Shown: piece by piece, positions 1-12,718 of the stretch
Numbering within the stretch: the stretch's first letter is position 1
Layout: each line of letters begins with the position of its first letter
DNA from: Rotaria sp. Silwood1
Lineage: Eukaryota; Rotifera; Eurotatoria; Philodinida; Philodinidae
NCBI GenBank assembly: GCA_905250075.1
Contig: CAJNOP010000930.1
Coordinates: forward strand, 1-64,000
Length of the DNA stretch: 64,000 nucleotides
Direction of reading: 5' to 3'
Translations under genes and position numbers: made by a program
The notes under the pieces: model-generated
The model's database searches: none
Told to the model about the DNA's origin: nothing
Seen by the model: only the letters and a program-made list of their open reading frames with translations

Positions 1-1
1 C

Positions 2-397
2 GATATACAAATCAGTTTAGTTCACTGTGTTCGAAACACAATTAAATTGTATAGAAAAATTTTCTTCTATCTGTTCTACAACATATCTGTATTTAACTCG
101 TACATCTTACACAAGCAAAATTCACGTCAAATTACGCATCTTAGTGACTTCAGACTACAACTAATTAAGGATAATCTTATTAGACTCATTGCTCGCCATT
201 TTCCGTCACTGATATCATCATCATCGACACGTAAAAATCTTCAAAAGTGGTGCGTAGTTTGCGAAAATACGACAAACAGAGCCACAAAAAGCACTGAAGC
301 CAAATATGGATGCACTGAATGTAACGTTGAACTCTGTATTTTAGACTGTTTTCGAGATTGTCATACGCTGAAATACTTTTATACATTTATTTTTTAA
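2..397 (+). pseudogene. piggyBac-type transposase, C-terminal fragment running in from the left edge
   Basis: The frame is open from the window edge to TAA at 395-397. It shows the end of a DDE_Tnp_1_7 (piggyBac) catalytic domain: a Leu-Tyr-Arg-Lys-Ile-Phe-Phe stretch followed by NSYIL and, further on, a FR-x-Leu segment, as in the family's usual 'KWY..iFF..l...N.Yil' helix region. The last 40 residues carry a cysteine-rich zinc ribbon: CxxC near residues 84-87, then CxxC, a later C, CF and a closing His in 'CFRDCHT'. No start codon lies in view, and the catalytic aspartates would be upstream of the window, so I cannot tell an intact copy from a dead one. It is called a fragment only because the left part is missing. 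A likely 3' element end follows at about 475. Confidence 0.75.
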
Positions 398-458
398 ATT
401 GTCTAAATAAATATTTCGCTCAGCGTCCCGAAAAGTTGATTTCTTTTAGTCAACAGAA

Positions 459-479
459 ACTCCGTTTTCAAAGGGCTAA
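459..479. repeat. candidate piggyBac 3' terminal inverted repeat end
   Basis: About 60 bp after the transposase stop the sequence reads TTTTCAAAGGG followed by CTAA. PiggyBac-like elements begin and end with CCC(T) and insert at TTAA, so reading outward this is GGG then a one-base variant of the TTAA target. The matching left end is outside the window, so the call rests on position and motif only. Confidence 0.35.
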
Positions 480-720
480 CATAATCTATTCTTTGCACTC
501 TTATGCTCTCTTTTAATATATATCTAAATCTTGATTTTCGTCAAGGTAGAAGAAAGAGAAAAACATTAATTTTCTAAAAACCTACATAAATTTTGTTTCT
601 GGGAGTGAAAACAGAAGGCAAAAAGCACACTTATCAACCTGTCATTGTTTCACACTAGAACATAAAAATATTTCTTCAAATATTTAAAGTAAAGAGAATA
701 CGCTCCAACAAAAAACAAAA

Positions 721-1836
721 ATGCTTTTGAAAGCCCTTTTAGTATCAGCACTTTTATGTGCACTGGTCTCAACTGCTAATGGTAGGCTTATGTCTTTACA
801 TTCAAATTCTTCTTATACCTTCGGATCTAAAACAAAATTTATATTTCTTTGTTTGCAGCTCACATGGCAGCTTGGTCCAAGGGCATGTACTGTATGAAGG
901 TACGTAAGTTAAAAAGTCACTGAAACACCATATTTTATATTTAATACTTTTTATCCTACTCGTAGTATGACGCCTAGTATTTTTTTTCTCAAATTTATGT
1001 TCTCTTTAGGGACGCGGAGGTGAAAACAACATGAACAACAACCTACCTGTAAACCCTATGATTGACCTGACTCAGAAGGACTGGTGGTTTCAACATTATC
1101 AAGGCTGTGATAAAGAACCGCCACCAGTGGGTGACTATCTTGAACTACCGGCAGGGGGCTCATTCACTGTTGAAATTGCTACTAATCGTGCTTTCACAAC
1201 TTTTGGTCACAATAAAAAATTCAATGGATATTTTGGTGGTCCACAAGAACTCGAATATACACCTTGGGGTTGTGTTTCCTATCCTAATTTGCACACACCA
1301 AATCAAACTTTAGCACCGGGAACAGTTTTTGCTATCTCCTATCAGAATAGCATCGATAAAGTTACACCGGAAAATTTGGTTGTCTTCACTGTAAGATACA
1401 AAACACCGTGGCAAAGAGTAACGTCGTACGATGTGCCAAATGATTTACCTCCCTGTCCCCCAGGTGGTTGTACATGTGCATGGGGGTAAGTAAATATTTT
1501 CACGCATTATAATTCTTCGAAATTCTTTTTCCTGACGTTAGATGGATCCCTATGGGTTGTGGACAACCGAACATGTATATGCAAGGTCATAAATGTATAG
1601 TCACCGGCTCAACTTCCACAAAAAAGCTTGCTGTAGCTAAACCTCCAGTTTATTGTGAAAATGATCGTTCGAAATGCGTAAAAGGAGCAAAACAAATGAT
1701 CTTCTATTTTCAAAAAGATGGTAATAATGTTTTCAATGTTCCAAAAATGCCAACGTACAACGAAGTTATGGGCTTTTCAGAAGGCGCACAGAATGATATT
1801 TTTGAAGACTCTAATTTAGAGTCGATTGTAGGCTGA
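721..1836 (+). CDS. secreted lytic polysaccharide monooxygenase, AA14-like
   Basis: Exons 721-781, 859-899, 1010-1485 and 1542-1836 join in frame to 290 aa. The first 21 residues are a hydrophobic signal peptide ending Ala-Asn-Ala, and the next residue is His (HMAAW). A histidine freed by signal peptidase is the first ligand of the LPMO copper 'histidine brace'. Mature His108 (in PNLHT) and Tyr184 (in NMYMQ) sit close to the H99 and Y176 ligands I recall for characterised fungal AA14 enzymes. Cysteine-rich turns ([18 protein letters not shown]) and the [10 protein letters not shown] strand match fungal AA14-type secreted proteins. The enzyme would act outside the cell, cutting polysaccharide oxidatively. 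Introns are 77, 110 and 56 bp and AATAAA lies at 1859, so it is a processed eukaryotic gene, not a bacterial contaminant. The family assignment is from memory. The substrate is unknown. Confidence 0.85.
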
Positions 1837-2818
1837 ATCTGTCGTTTTTTTGTGCATCAATAAAAAAAAAGTCAGTAGCACGGCGGACTGACCAAAATCA
1901 AAATAAAGCATGTATGGATGATAGGGCTAACGGAAGGTGAACCAAGATAATGCGGATGTCATTCATAAAGTAAACTTTGGATAAATTTTCGCATTCAGTT
2001 TCATTTTCTAGTTTTGAAAGACAAAAACTCACAGTTCGCTAAAAAAAATGGACTGTTTAACCAAAACCCCACTCTCCCATTCATACCCTCATATGCACTT
2101 GTACACGCACACTTACACCCTGATCTTTCTGAGGATCTGGAAAAGGCTTTGTTCAAAACTTTTGATATTTTTTATGGAAGCCACTCTAGTTGAGTTCTCT
2201 ATATGGGCAAAGTTTCAGATGAAATTCGAAAATGCAAGTTTTCCGAAACCCTGCAACCTTTAGAAAATAGACATATTCAAAATCTGATAGCTTATTCAAA
2301 TATCAATAGGAACTCAAATCCTTTTAGAGGTTTGTTCTAACACTATGTAGTATCTATAGAGAAAAAAAATCATTCGATTCCGAAACGAACAGCTGAAGAG
2401 ATTGTCTCGTCAGTCATGGTACATGGTACGAGAAAAGCTTACCCTGCATGTCTCTAGCGGTCAGATGCTGTTCAGGTTTTTGATAACCGAATCAATCACA
2501 AAAGTTAATGGCAGAGCTGTTAAAATTACAAAGGACGGAAAACGACACATGTTGATTGTAATATTTTACAGTATGTAGGATATAGAAGGCCGAAAAAAGG
2601 GTATTCTAAGACCAATCGTGTTTTGTCTTTGAACAGTGAATAGCAGCACTAAGGTATCCGTCATCGTATGTGGGGTTTTGAATTTTCCTTTCTGTACTTT
2701 AACAGTCGTTATAGTTCGTGTTTCACAAAATCGTTGCAATTATTGAAAATCTTTGTTAATGAAGCAGTTGAAGAATAGGTTTCTAAGACAATAATCTATA
2801 ATTTTCTTTAATATTAAC
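1837..2818. other. intergenic region, no gene recognised
   Basis: A poly(A) signal AATAAA at 1859-1864 belongs to the LPMO gene. A second AATAAA-like site is near 1901. The short open frame at 2048-2263 has no splice context and a composition unlike its neighbours, so I leave it out. I see nothing else supportable here. Confidence 0.6.
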
Positions 2819-5800
2819 ATGACTTATGAAGCGCGTAATCTTCTTGACTATGAAAATTCAATTAAATTACCATCATCTGAGTATATTAAATGATATTTTT
2901 TTTAAATATTTGATTCATTTCTTCTAAATATATATTCAGAGATCTCATTATTGATTATCGTGATGTTAAATTAAATTTAAAATTACTTAATAAATATTTT
3001 GAAGTAAATGCACTCGATGAGATACTTGTACGTCGTCGACATGAATTTAAAACACGTACAGAACATTTACAAAAACGTAAAGAAGCGTTATATGAAAGAG
3101 AAATTATGTTTAAAGAAAGAATAATTGGGTTAGAAAAAAATCGATTATTTTTCTTTCATCTGTTTAAATAATATTATTGTTTTTTTAGTTATGAAATGTA
3201 TATTAAAGTAAGAATAAAAATTAAGGTATTATTAATTGATAGAAAGTTTTTATTTAACGATATTAAGGAACTATCAATGAAACGTGATCGATCATTGCGT
3301 CGAATTGATGATGAAAAAAATTTAATTAAAAATAAACAAATTGAAATTAATTTACTTAATCAAGAAATTCAACAAATACAAGATGAAAACAAAAGATTAG
3401 AAAATATTATTCTTCAATATCAACCTCATTTAAATCTTCTCACACAAGTTAGTTTACAAGGATATTGGCGAATGAGATGATCATTCTTCATTTTGTGAAA
3501 CAATTTCAAGCGCATATAATGAAGATGATATAACCAAATACTAGGAGTCAGCATGTCTCCAAACTACCCTATATCAAATTTTGTTGAAAGTATGCAAAAC
3601 TCTAGCATTTTTTATTTATTGTTCTTTGAGTTGTTGTGTTTCATGGTCGAATGGGCCAATTTATCGATTCCTAATGACAGAAAAATACATAAGTGTGATG
3701 ATAATAACATTTTGATTGAAAAAGCTTCTATCTATTAATAATAAACCCATCATATCTTATCATTGGACATGTATGGATCTTGATAAATGGCAAAAAAGAA
3801 TTTTTCGCTTTCAGAATCTTGAAGAAAGGTGTGAGAAAATACAAAATTTGCAATTCGTATTAGAGATCGAACATATGTTGAATCTTTTTAAAATAGTCCA
3901 TTGCCGTACCTCCTCCAGAAGTCTGAAGACGAAAAACGTTTTTTTGCCATTTTCCAAAGATTCATATATGTCAAATGTTAGGGCATGATAAACTCATTAT
4001 TGATGAATAGAAACCTCCAATATTGAATTATTTAAGACATAAAAGCCAAAAATTACAGAAGCTAATAAAATATGCTAAAATGTTATATAGATTCGTTTAG
4101 AAACATGCTGACTCTTAGTATTTAATCAAGTCAACTATAATTGCTATAATATTATTTAACTGATGTATGATTTTCCAGAATGTGAAAACTTGTTGAAAAA
4201 GCAATTTCCTATATAAAATTCGATGTCCTATGAGTTTTTCTACAAAATGATATCGTTGACTTTTCAAATGAAGGGTATTCATCTTACTTGACAGAATTCT
4301 TGTTGTTTTAAATATATATCATATTGTTTTTTAGATTGTAGATCAAACTGATCGATTTCAATCAATTGATGAAATGATTGAAAAATTTGATATGCTTTAT
4401 GCTAGTTATCAAGTAGGTATACATTTCTTTTTTTTTGCTTTCTAACTTGTTTTGTTTTCATCGAACTTCTATCTTGAGGATATACTTACGACTATTAAAA
4501 ATTCTAATGAAGAACTAAATGATGTACAACGACAATTAGTATTAACTATAGAAGTAAAATATTTTGAAATGATTTCATTCAAATTCAATCGAAATTCTAG
4601 AAAAAAAATAATAAATTATCTTTAATGAACAATCGTATACGAGAATTACAACAAAATTTTATTGATATTCAACAACATATTGATAAAATTCAAACTGAAA
4701 TTAATAATTATCAACAAACATCAATAGAACATTTAACAGAAATTAGTACGATTAAAATGTAAGACAACAAATATAAAAATAGATTCTTTTTTGGTGTACT
4801 TCAAAATATTTATATTTAAGTGCCATTGAATCCATGTTTGATTTGGTAAAAAGATATAGTCATCGTTGTAGAAAAAAAGATTTAAATCTTGATCAATATT
4901 CATATATGAATGATAATCAATGTTTATTTATTAAATTAAAACAAGTAGGTTCATACTTTTAAATTTATTGATTATAAATATAATATTAAAAAATAAATAT
5001 TCTATAGATTGATACATTTCTTAGTGATTTAATTTATTATGTAGATTATGTTCATAACAAACAAAATAAAATTTCATCAAATAAACATTCAATTAATAAT
5101 GATAATTTAAAAATTAAACAAAAAATTAGTTTAAATCTAATCACAGACAGTACTAATGATACTAATAAATGGCGTGGTCCATGTCAAATAGATCGACAAC
5201 AAACATTGATTGCAACAATTGATAAACATCCACAACAACCATATATATCATATAAAGTAAATATTTCTTATCCAGATCATCATAAAATCTAATCGACAAA
5301 AAAAAATCATAGTATCTATAACAGTCAAAGTCGAATAGACCACTATCGTAAAACTATCTATTGAATTCGAAAAAAAACACACCAACTTAGTGTTGCATGA
5401 ACACCACATTCCAATGACTTTGTGGAACCAATAGAGCCCGTCAAGCTGATCTTAATCAGAACTGGTACGAGTCAATCAATATTGAAAAAAACAAAAAACT
5501 TTTCATGAATGGAGGGAGGTATGTCGCACCATCGACATCCTACTTCAGTCGAGTCCAGAAACGTACATCAGAGTCAACTAAATGTCTCACTAATAAATCA
5601 TATTTAATACAAGATATTTTTTGAACAGTAGGTTATCAACGAATAAAACTCATCATTCAAAGAAACCCGTAGTGTGTTCAACATAATTGACTGTTAGACA
5701 ATTTAAAGAGCTTTGATCGCTTCCACAACTCTTCCTTCAGTAATTATTATTGAAATTCTTTTAGAATATCATCGATTTCCGACATCACTAGTTTCACAAA

Positions 5801-6273
5801 ATCTTTGGAGTGTGATCGTAATGCAATATTCAGTTGGCGCGTTTTTTCTCCATATGTAATTTATAGACATTTTTTTTATCTAAAATATACTTCAATGAAT
5901 ATAAGATCAAACTATAACCAAAAAGCTGAACTACTATATTTCTTTTTCGCCTGAATTTTTTTGTTTGTAATGTTTTAAGATTCGAGGTGAAGATGATATA
6001 TTATATACAATTCAAATGATTAATATTGATAAATCAAATATTTCTCAACCACATAATAGTGTATCACCAAATAGATCATCAATATCAATGATATCAAATA
6101 ATAAAGGAAGAAAAAGTAGTACATTTCGAACATCTATATCAAAGTTACGAAGAAGTATTGATATACAATTACGATCATTAACAACTCAAAGTCCACGTAC
6201 TAGTTTCAAATTAACTAATGAACAATATAATAATGAAAAAATACCTTTTTCAGAATCGGATTTTATTCATTGA
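2819..6273 (+). CDS. CCDC42/CFAP73-family axonemal coiled-coil protein (DUF4200)
   Basis: Exons: 2819-2880, 2940-3128, 3189 or 3243-3447, 4335-4412, 4479-4553, 4601-4758, 4821-4944, 5008-5256, 5980-6273. All junction phases close, giving 495 aa, or 477 aa if exon 3 starts at 3243. The later start fits the family spacing better. The middle is one long charged coiled coil with the DUF4200 pattern: a 'RRRHEFKTRTEHLQKRKEALYERE' type helix, then KFL..MKRDRSLRR, then a segment on a Q-P-H-L-L-Q hinge. It continues into AIESMFDLVKRY, which matches the family's C-terminal 'L.LF.LV' helix. CCDC42/CFAP73/CFAP100 relatives dock inner dynein arms in motile cilia. The last two exons (from about residue 340) have no counterpart I know in the family: a WRGPCQIDRQQ stretch and a Ser/Arg-rich tail. 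The start is the first ATG consistent with exon 1. Confidence 0.75.
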
Positions 6274-7160
6274 GTTTGGTTAATAATAATTAATTTATCG
6301 TACATTGAAAAAATATATAGAAAGGCATTGAACATCTTTAGATAGTCTTAACTAATGTAAGTCTGGTACCATGGATTCAAAAGATGATTTTAAAATCTTG
6401 ATTCATAAACAGAATTGAAGTAGGTTAGTAGAGAAAGATTTCATCTATCTAATGATGTATATGTCATCAAATTTTATTTCATAGGTACCTGTTCCGATTA
6501 ACACATCGTAGCACTCATACTCTTTTATGTCCTTTGCCAATTAGTAGATAGAGTGTCGTCAATTTGACAAAGAACCGTCTTCCTCTACTAACATGCATAC
6601 ATCTCATTTTGAGGTTAAGAACCAGTTTCATAAGAAAATGTATGCTACAAATATAAAGAGTGTCCCATAAGCTTTGGACCTCAACGAAAATATCGTTTAT
6701 ATGTAAAATAAAATCGTGCTGAGATACATATGATGAATTTATAGTTCATGAAAACTTCGTAACAAAAATATATTGGTAGATTTTATTTATCTTATAATAA
6801 ACCATTTAAAAACATTGTCACATGTACTCAAAATTCATATAGATGTTGTTGGATAGGGATCAGTTAATAAAACTCCTTTTTCTTATGTAATGCAACGTGT
6901 TCTTTCAAATCACAACAAAAGAGAATAATAAACTGTTGAAATTTTAAAATTCTTGGCACATTAAATACATTGTAAATATCTTAAAATTTGTTAGTGAGAT
7001 CATCCGAATATGTTTAATATTCTTATACATATCCTTTCATTATTAGTTGTTCTTTTTTTTTTTCATCTATTACTTTTTATTTATGAAAAAATACATCAAG
7101 AATAGAGATGATTAACATGCATACATAACAAAAAATAGATTATCAATTTTTCAATATCTT
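6274..7160. other. intergenic region between convergent genes
   Basis: About 890 bp of AT-rich sequence separates the 3' ends of two genes that face each other. I see no open frame, RNA gene or clear repeat in it. Confidence 0.6.
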
Positions 7161-10100
7161 CTATTTAAATAAAAATTTTAATTTGATTAAATATCGTATT
7201 CGAACTTGTTTTGTATCATAGACAATATATTCATTATAATTAAGTGTATAACCTTTTGGATCAACTACATTAGTTGATTCAACAGGACCCATAGGAACAA
7301 CAACATCATCATCTCTATTTTGAAAAAAAATTCATATATTTATATTTTTTTCTATAAAACAAACAAACGATAAAATTAAACTTACAATGTAATTGCATTT
7401 TTTAAATCTGGTGATATCGAACCAAGACCTTTAACACTTGAAAAACCTTCTGGTAATCGATGAGCATTATTATCAGCATGAAGTAATTCATGACATTTAC
7501 CAAGTGAAACCTAATTTGAATAATTAAAATAATATTGTTTAAACAAAGAAAAACGAACTTACTTCAGTAAGAAGAACAAGACCAGTATTTTTACTTGGTG
7601 TTGGATAACAATAATTAGCACTTTTACTACTCATATCAGCAAAATATAAACCTTTTCCAAACATATAACCAGTCTAAATTATTCAAAAAAAAAAAAAACT
7701 TTAGAATGATGTATAATTAACTTTTTATTCTCATTTTTGATCTATTATTAGAAGTACCAAATGTGTCAAAATACATTCTACGACTATTTTTAAATAAATA
7801 AAAGATCTGATTTCAATCCGAAAAAAAAGCTGCCTTCGAACCATATATCATCCTCTAAAAATAAATTACTTTTCAAAAAGAAATAATCTTCAATTCTCAT
7901 GACATTTAAGAAAACAGTATTTATGAACTATTCTACATCTCAACAGTAACATGATTTCAACCATAATTAGTGGATCTTTGTTTAGTTACTATGTATGAAA
8001 ACCTCGAACAATTGAGAACACAAACTCTACATCAGGCTAGATTATTATTTAGAGCTAAAACTAATATCAGTTGTCAGTGACGTATCCCGGATTCTCAGTA
8101 TGCTGAATCTCGACTTCCCAGCACGGGACCCAGATGAAACTCATGGAGGGTGATGTTGGATCCAAATAATGGAATTTTATCAAAAAAAATTTACACTCGG
8201 AGTTTGCGAAAAAAAATTAGCATTTTCCTGATCCCCTCTTCGAGGATTTTTTGCTGTTAGTAGTAGCATGGTTTTTAGAATTTCATAGGAAGCTACATCG
8301 AATTTCATCGATAGATTTCAAATTTCGTCTGAAAATATGCAACCGTTCAAGAGTTATAACGATTTGAAATTTTGCAAAAATTGTTTTCACATGTAGCAAA
8401 AACTCAAAAAGTTATAACTCTTGAACGGTTGCATATTTTCAGACGACATTTGAAATCTATCGATGAAATTCGGTGTAGCTTCCTATGAAATTCTAAAAAC
8501 CATGATACTACTAACAGCAAAAAATCCTCGAGGGAGGAATCAGGAAAATGCTAATTTTTTTCGCAAACTTCGAGTGTAAATTTTTTTTGATAAAATTCCA
8601 TTATTTGGATCCAACATCACCCTCCATGAGTTTCATCTGGGTCCCGTGCCCAGAAATTGAGATTCAGCCTACTGAAAAATCCTGGATGCGTCACTGTCAG
8701 TTGTAGGAAAAATATCGAACGATAGCATTCCTGTATACCGAACGTTTCTTCTATAAACTTTTTATTTTGTTTCATGATTTATTTCTATATGAATTAATTT
8801 TACTTACTACAGGTGCTTCAGGTGGTGCAATACGTAAACCTTGACTCATAATACCAGCAAAATTAGTTAAACGTGAACCATGCCTAATATATATATATAT
8901 AAAATATGATTGAATATTCAGAAAACCAAAAAAAGAAAAAATGTTTATCCTATACCAAAGAAGCATTTTATTTCCAACATCTTTAAATATTTCATTTTCA
9001 TTTTCTCTTTCAACTTTAAATATATATTCTATTTCCATTTTATATTGTTGATGTGTTGATGCATGTGTTGTTTGAAGATATTTATTAATTAATATATATA
9101 TATCTTCATGTTTTTCAATAGGATATAATTTACATTTTAATTGTTCATAATGTTGATCAATTGGATTTAAACGTATATTTCTATCTATATTTAATGTTGT
9201 AAATGCTATTTCAATATCATCAAGTGCTTCAAGTAATTCAATTTCATGTTTTAATTGTTGAATAGTTTTTATTAATGGTGGTGTATTTCGACCAAATTCA
9301 TGTGGAACTAAAAATTAAAAAAGAATAATAGAAAAAAAAGTCTGTTATAGATATACTTCGAGTATAATAAGTATTATTTGCTTCAATAAATGCAGAATTA
9401 AATTTATTTATTTTAATATATGTTTCAATTTCTTTTAATGCTGCATAACCTGCTTTAATTTGTGTTGAACTTAATTTACCTAAAAAAAAGAATTAAAATT
9501 CATTAAATAAATAAAAACTTTTTTTTTTTTTTCTTCTACCAAGAGGATTTTTTCTTGCATCAAATTTCATTTCAAGTAATGCTTCTTCCATAGCTTGTAT
9601 ATTACATATTAATTGAATAAGATTTTGTATACGTTTATCAAGTTTTGATTCTGGTATAGGTAAATTTTTTAATTGTTCAATAGTTACGAGTTGTTTTTTA
9701 TTATTTTCATCAACTTTTTCAGATTTCTATATCAATAAAAAAAAATAATATTTATTATTCAATAAGATAACAATATTCAATTGTTAGATATCCATTCTGT
9801 ACTATCAAAACCGATCAGATATCTTAGATACTTGATATATCAAAAATTTAAACTGAAATAATTAGAATATTTCAATAGTCTTACCGATGGATTATAATCA
9901 AGTTGAACATAATCATATTTTCCAGGATATTTTGTAAATGTATCACGATAATAAAAATCATTTTTTGTTTTATCACTAAATCTAATATATATATAATTGA
10001 AAATTAGTTTTTGATATTAAAAATTAATTATCTTTTAAATAACAACTATAATATTTTATAATTCAATCAAATTTGAATTAATAACTTTCTACCTTTTATG

Positions 10101-12229
10101 GGTTTCTTAATTATATCTATGTATAATCTAACGGGTTAGCTATAATAAATTGAACTAATGGTAAATACATACAAGATGTTAGTTTATCAAATAAAAGATA
10201 GAAAATTTCAAGCTTTAAAAAATAAAATTTATTCGACTGTGACACTTCGATGTTCGTATTTTTTAAAACTATGAAGGATCTCGAAAGCAAAAAGTTTTTT
10301 ATATAGGATGCCCCGAAAGTTATTAGAGTTAGAAAAACTTAAGTATCTCCGCTACGGCTCGAGCAACCGGACTGACATACTATAGATACCGACAAAGTTA
10401 GAAAGAACCTATGTAATGAATTAGTTATTTTATCAATGATAGAGACATGTCTAGACAGATCCTTTGTTAAGTAGATTTTTGTTCCTATTTGTGAAAAATT
10501 AAAATTTTTCTTTTTTTTGTTAACGTCATTGATTCTATTTAACAAAGCTTCCGTATTGTAGATACTTAAGTTTTGGAATATTCTAAGATTTCCTCCGAAC
10601 TTGAAAATAACTTTCATGATAATTTTTTTAAATAATGACATTTTCTTTTTTTGAGTTTAATTTCAAATACAATTGCCGAAATTCATAAAACACTTTTGGG
10701 TCGTAAATTTGTCCATGAAATTTAAAAAAAATAGATGATTTCATCGAGAATTCTTTTTCATTCCGCAATAAGGATATGCTATAGTTTTGCAGGACTTTTG
10801 GATATACTTTTGAAATTCTTCATCTTTGATATATAAATGAAGATTTTATATCAATAGTAAATAATTGAAACAAACAAAAAAAAACAAATTGTCAGATATT
10901 CATCTCATATTAAACTAATTGCAAATCATTTTTCAAAATTTACATACTTTTGACAGAAAAATCTTTTTGCTTCATCTAAATCACAACCAAAATGTTCTAA
11001 ATTATTTTGTCCAGTATATCCAACTCGTCCCCTTTAAAAACATATAAATAAATAAATCAAAGTAAAATAAAATAAAATATTTTTACCAACGTAACCAAAC
11101 ATAATATTTTTTACTATGATTTTCTTCAAGTAATTGAATTAAATAAAATTTATTATTATTATTTCCAACATTTGTCTAAAAACAAAAACAAACATACTTT
11201 TATTATCAAATTATTTCCTAAGTTTTACTATACTTGATTAAGCATACAATCAAATACATCATTATTTTCATAATAAACATGAACTTTTCCTAACATTGAT
11301 ACACATTCAGAATCAACAGGAACTTTTCCAACAACTGTTGTTACAGTACGTACTAGAACAGAAAAAACAATATTATTTTAAATCTTCATCCTTTCACAAT
11401 CGATTTTCGATTAAGGAGTGTGTACTATGTACAAGTAAAAACAAAAAAATCATTGAAATCGAAAGGAAGCAGCTGAAGAGATTTCTTCGTAATAATTCAA
11501 CTTACTTGCACTTTTCTCTATTGGAGTAGATTTTGATATGTTACGTTTTTTCTTATTATTTTCTTTACTCTCATCATTATCTAATGGTCGTTTATTTGAT
11601 ATTGTTGAAACATTTAATGGTAATTTTGCCACTAGATAAAGACAAAAAAAAATAATAAAATTAAAATTAAAGAAAAATAAAATTAACAAACTTGATTTAA
11701 TACAATGTATTTTTCGAATAACTTTTGTATTTAGATTTATTTCAATTAATTTATCAAGATCGATATCATATGATTGATTTTGATAATTAATTGATAATAA
11801 TGTTTGATTATTTTCAATAGTATTTGCAATTTTAATCATTATTTCAACATTATAAATAAACCATTTTTTATTTTCATTTTCATATTCATATGTAAAAAAA
11901 CCATTTTTATCTTTTAATTCAATACAAATACGTATACGACGCATAAATTTTGTTTTTTGATTTATTTGTACCATATCATGAAATTTAATTAATAAACTTA
12001 TCTCTTCTGTTTGATTAATAATAACCTTCCGAAAAGAAAAAAAACAAAACAATATTATCAAACAAAAAAAGTAAAATTTATTATTTACTTCACTATTGCC
12101 ATTATCATATGCTTGAGAAATTTTCTGTTGAATATCTAATGAATGTTGTTGCCAAACACCTTTATCTCCTTCCCATTCCCATTGAACAGATAAATTTGAA
12201 AGTTTAGTAATATTACTATCGGATGTCAT
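7161..12229 (-). CDS. PARP2-like poly(ADP-ribose) polymerase with two N-terminal WWE-like modules
   Basis: Exons, read on the minus strand: 12229-12089, 12025-11692, 11631-11506, 11352-11234, 11175-11087, 11031-10948, 9981-9885, 9726-9540, 9479-9357, 9307-8956, 8883-8808, 7673-7563, 7510-7386, 7314-7161; 705 aa. Domains in order: WWE-like 1 (about 14-83, [12 protein letters not shown]), WWE-like 2 (about 88-156, [14 protein letters not shown]), a Lys-rich linker with a likely nuclear signal (KKKR), WGR (about 205-310, with WLRWGRVG), PARP regulatory domain (about 335-470) and catalytic domain. The H-Y-E triad is intact: His552 in WHGSR, Tyr586 in GKGLYF and Glu near 683 in NYNEY, so it should make polymer, not only mono-ADP-ribose. 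From WGR onward it matches human PARP2 closely. The WWE pair replaces PARP2's short basic N-terminus. Role: DNA-break sensing in the nucleus. The gene is divergent from KATNIP, 490 bp away. Intron 11 carries a hAT-type element. Confidence 0.9.
8067..8704. mobile_element. hAT-type foldback MITE with exact 8-bp target duplication, in PARP intron 11
   Basis: The element spans 8075-8696 (622 bp), flanked by identical 8-mers TCAGTTGT at 8067-8074 and 8697-8704. Its ends read CAGTGACG...CGTCACTG. Two arms, 8075-8360 and 8411-8696, are near-perfect reverse complements around a loop of about 50 bp. An 8-bp duplication with CAG-type ends is the mark of the hAT superfamily. It has no coding capacity, so it must be moved by a transposase from elsewhere. 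Confidence 0.85.
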
Positions 12230-12718
12230 TGAATCAATCTATAGAAATAAATAATAAATTCAAAGTATGATGATCAAATGAATTCTATTCGTCGAATACT
12301 ACAACAATTTTGGCTATATATAAAAGATCATAACAATGACTTTGTTCCAAACGAAGTCTACAATATGATTTTGATTTGTTGCCGCAAAAAAAATGAATTT
12401 CTAACTGGTTAATATCTATTGTTTATGTACATCATAGATGAGTGACATCTTTTATTAAAAACTAAAAGATTTTAAAGTTTTATTAAATTTTTTTTTAACT
12501 TAAAATAACTAATTTATTCATTATTGATTAATGAGTTTAATATTTAATATAAGATTAAATGGTATTCAAGATACCTCTAACAAAACGTCATTTGAAATGA
12601 ATATTGTTTCAAAATAGTCATAATGGTATGTTCGAAAGAATAAAAGCAAACAAAACCGATCAATTTTTATGACAATTTTGAGTTCTTATAAAGTAATATT
12701 ATTTTAGATCTTTAAATC

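Noticed and set aside
24..40. tRNA-like TTCGAAAC motif
   Set aside because: No acceptor stem, D-loop or anticodon arm around it; it lies in the transposase frame.
2048..2263. 71-codon open frame after the LPMO gene
   Set aside because: No splice context, no homology and chance-like composition.
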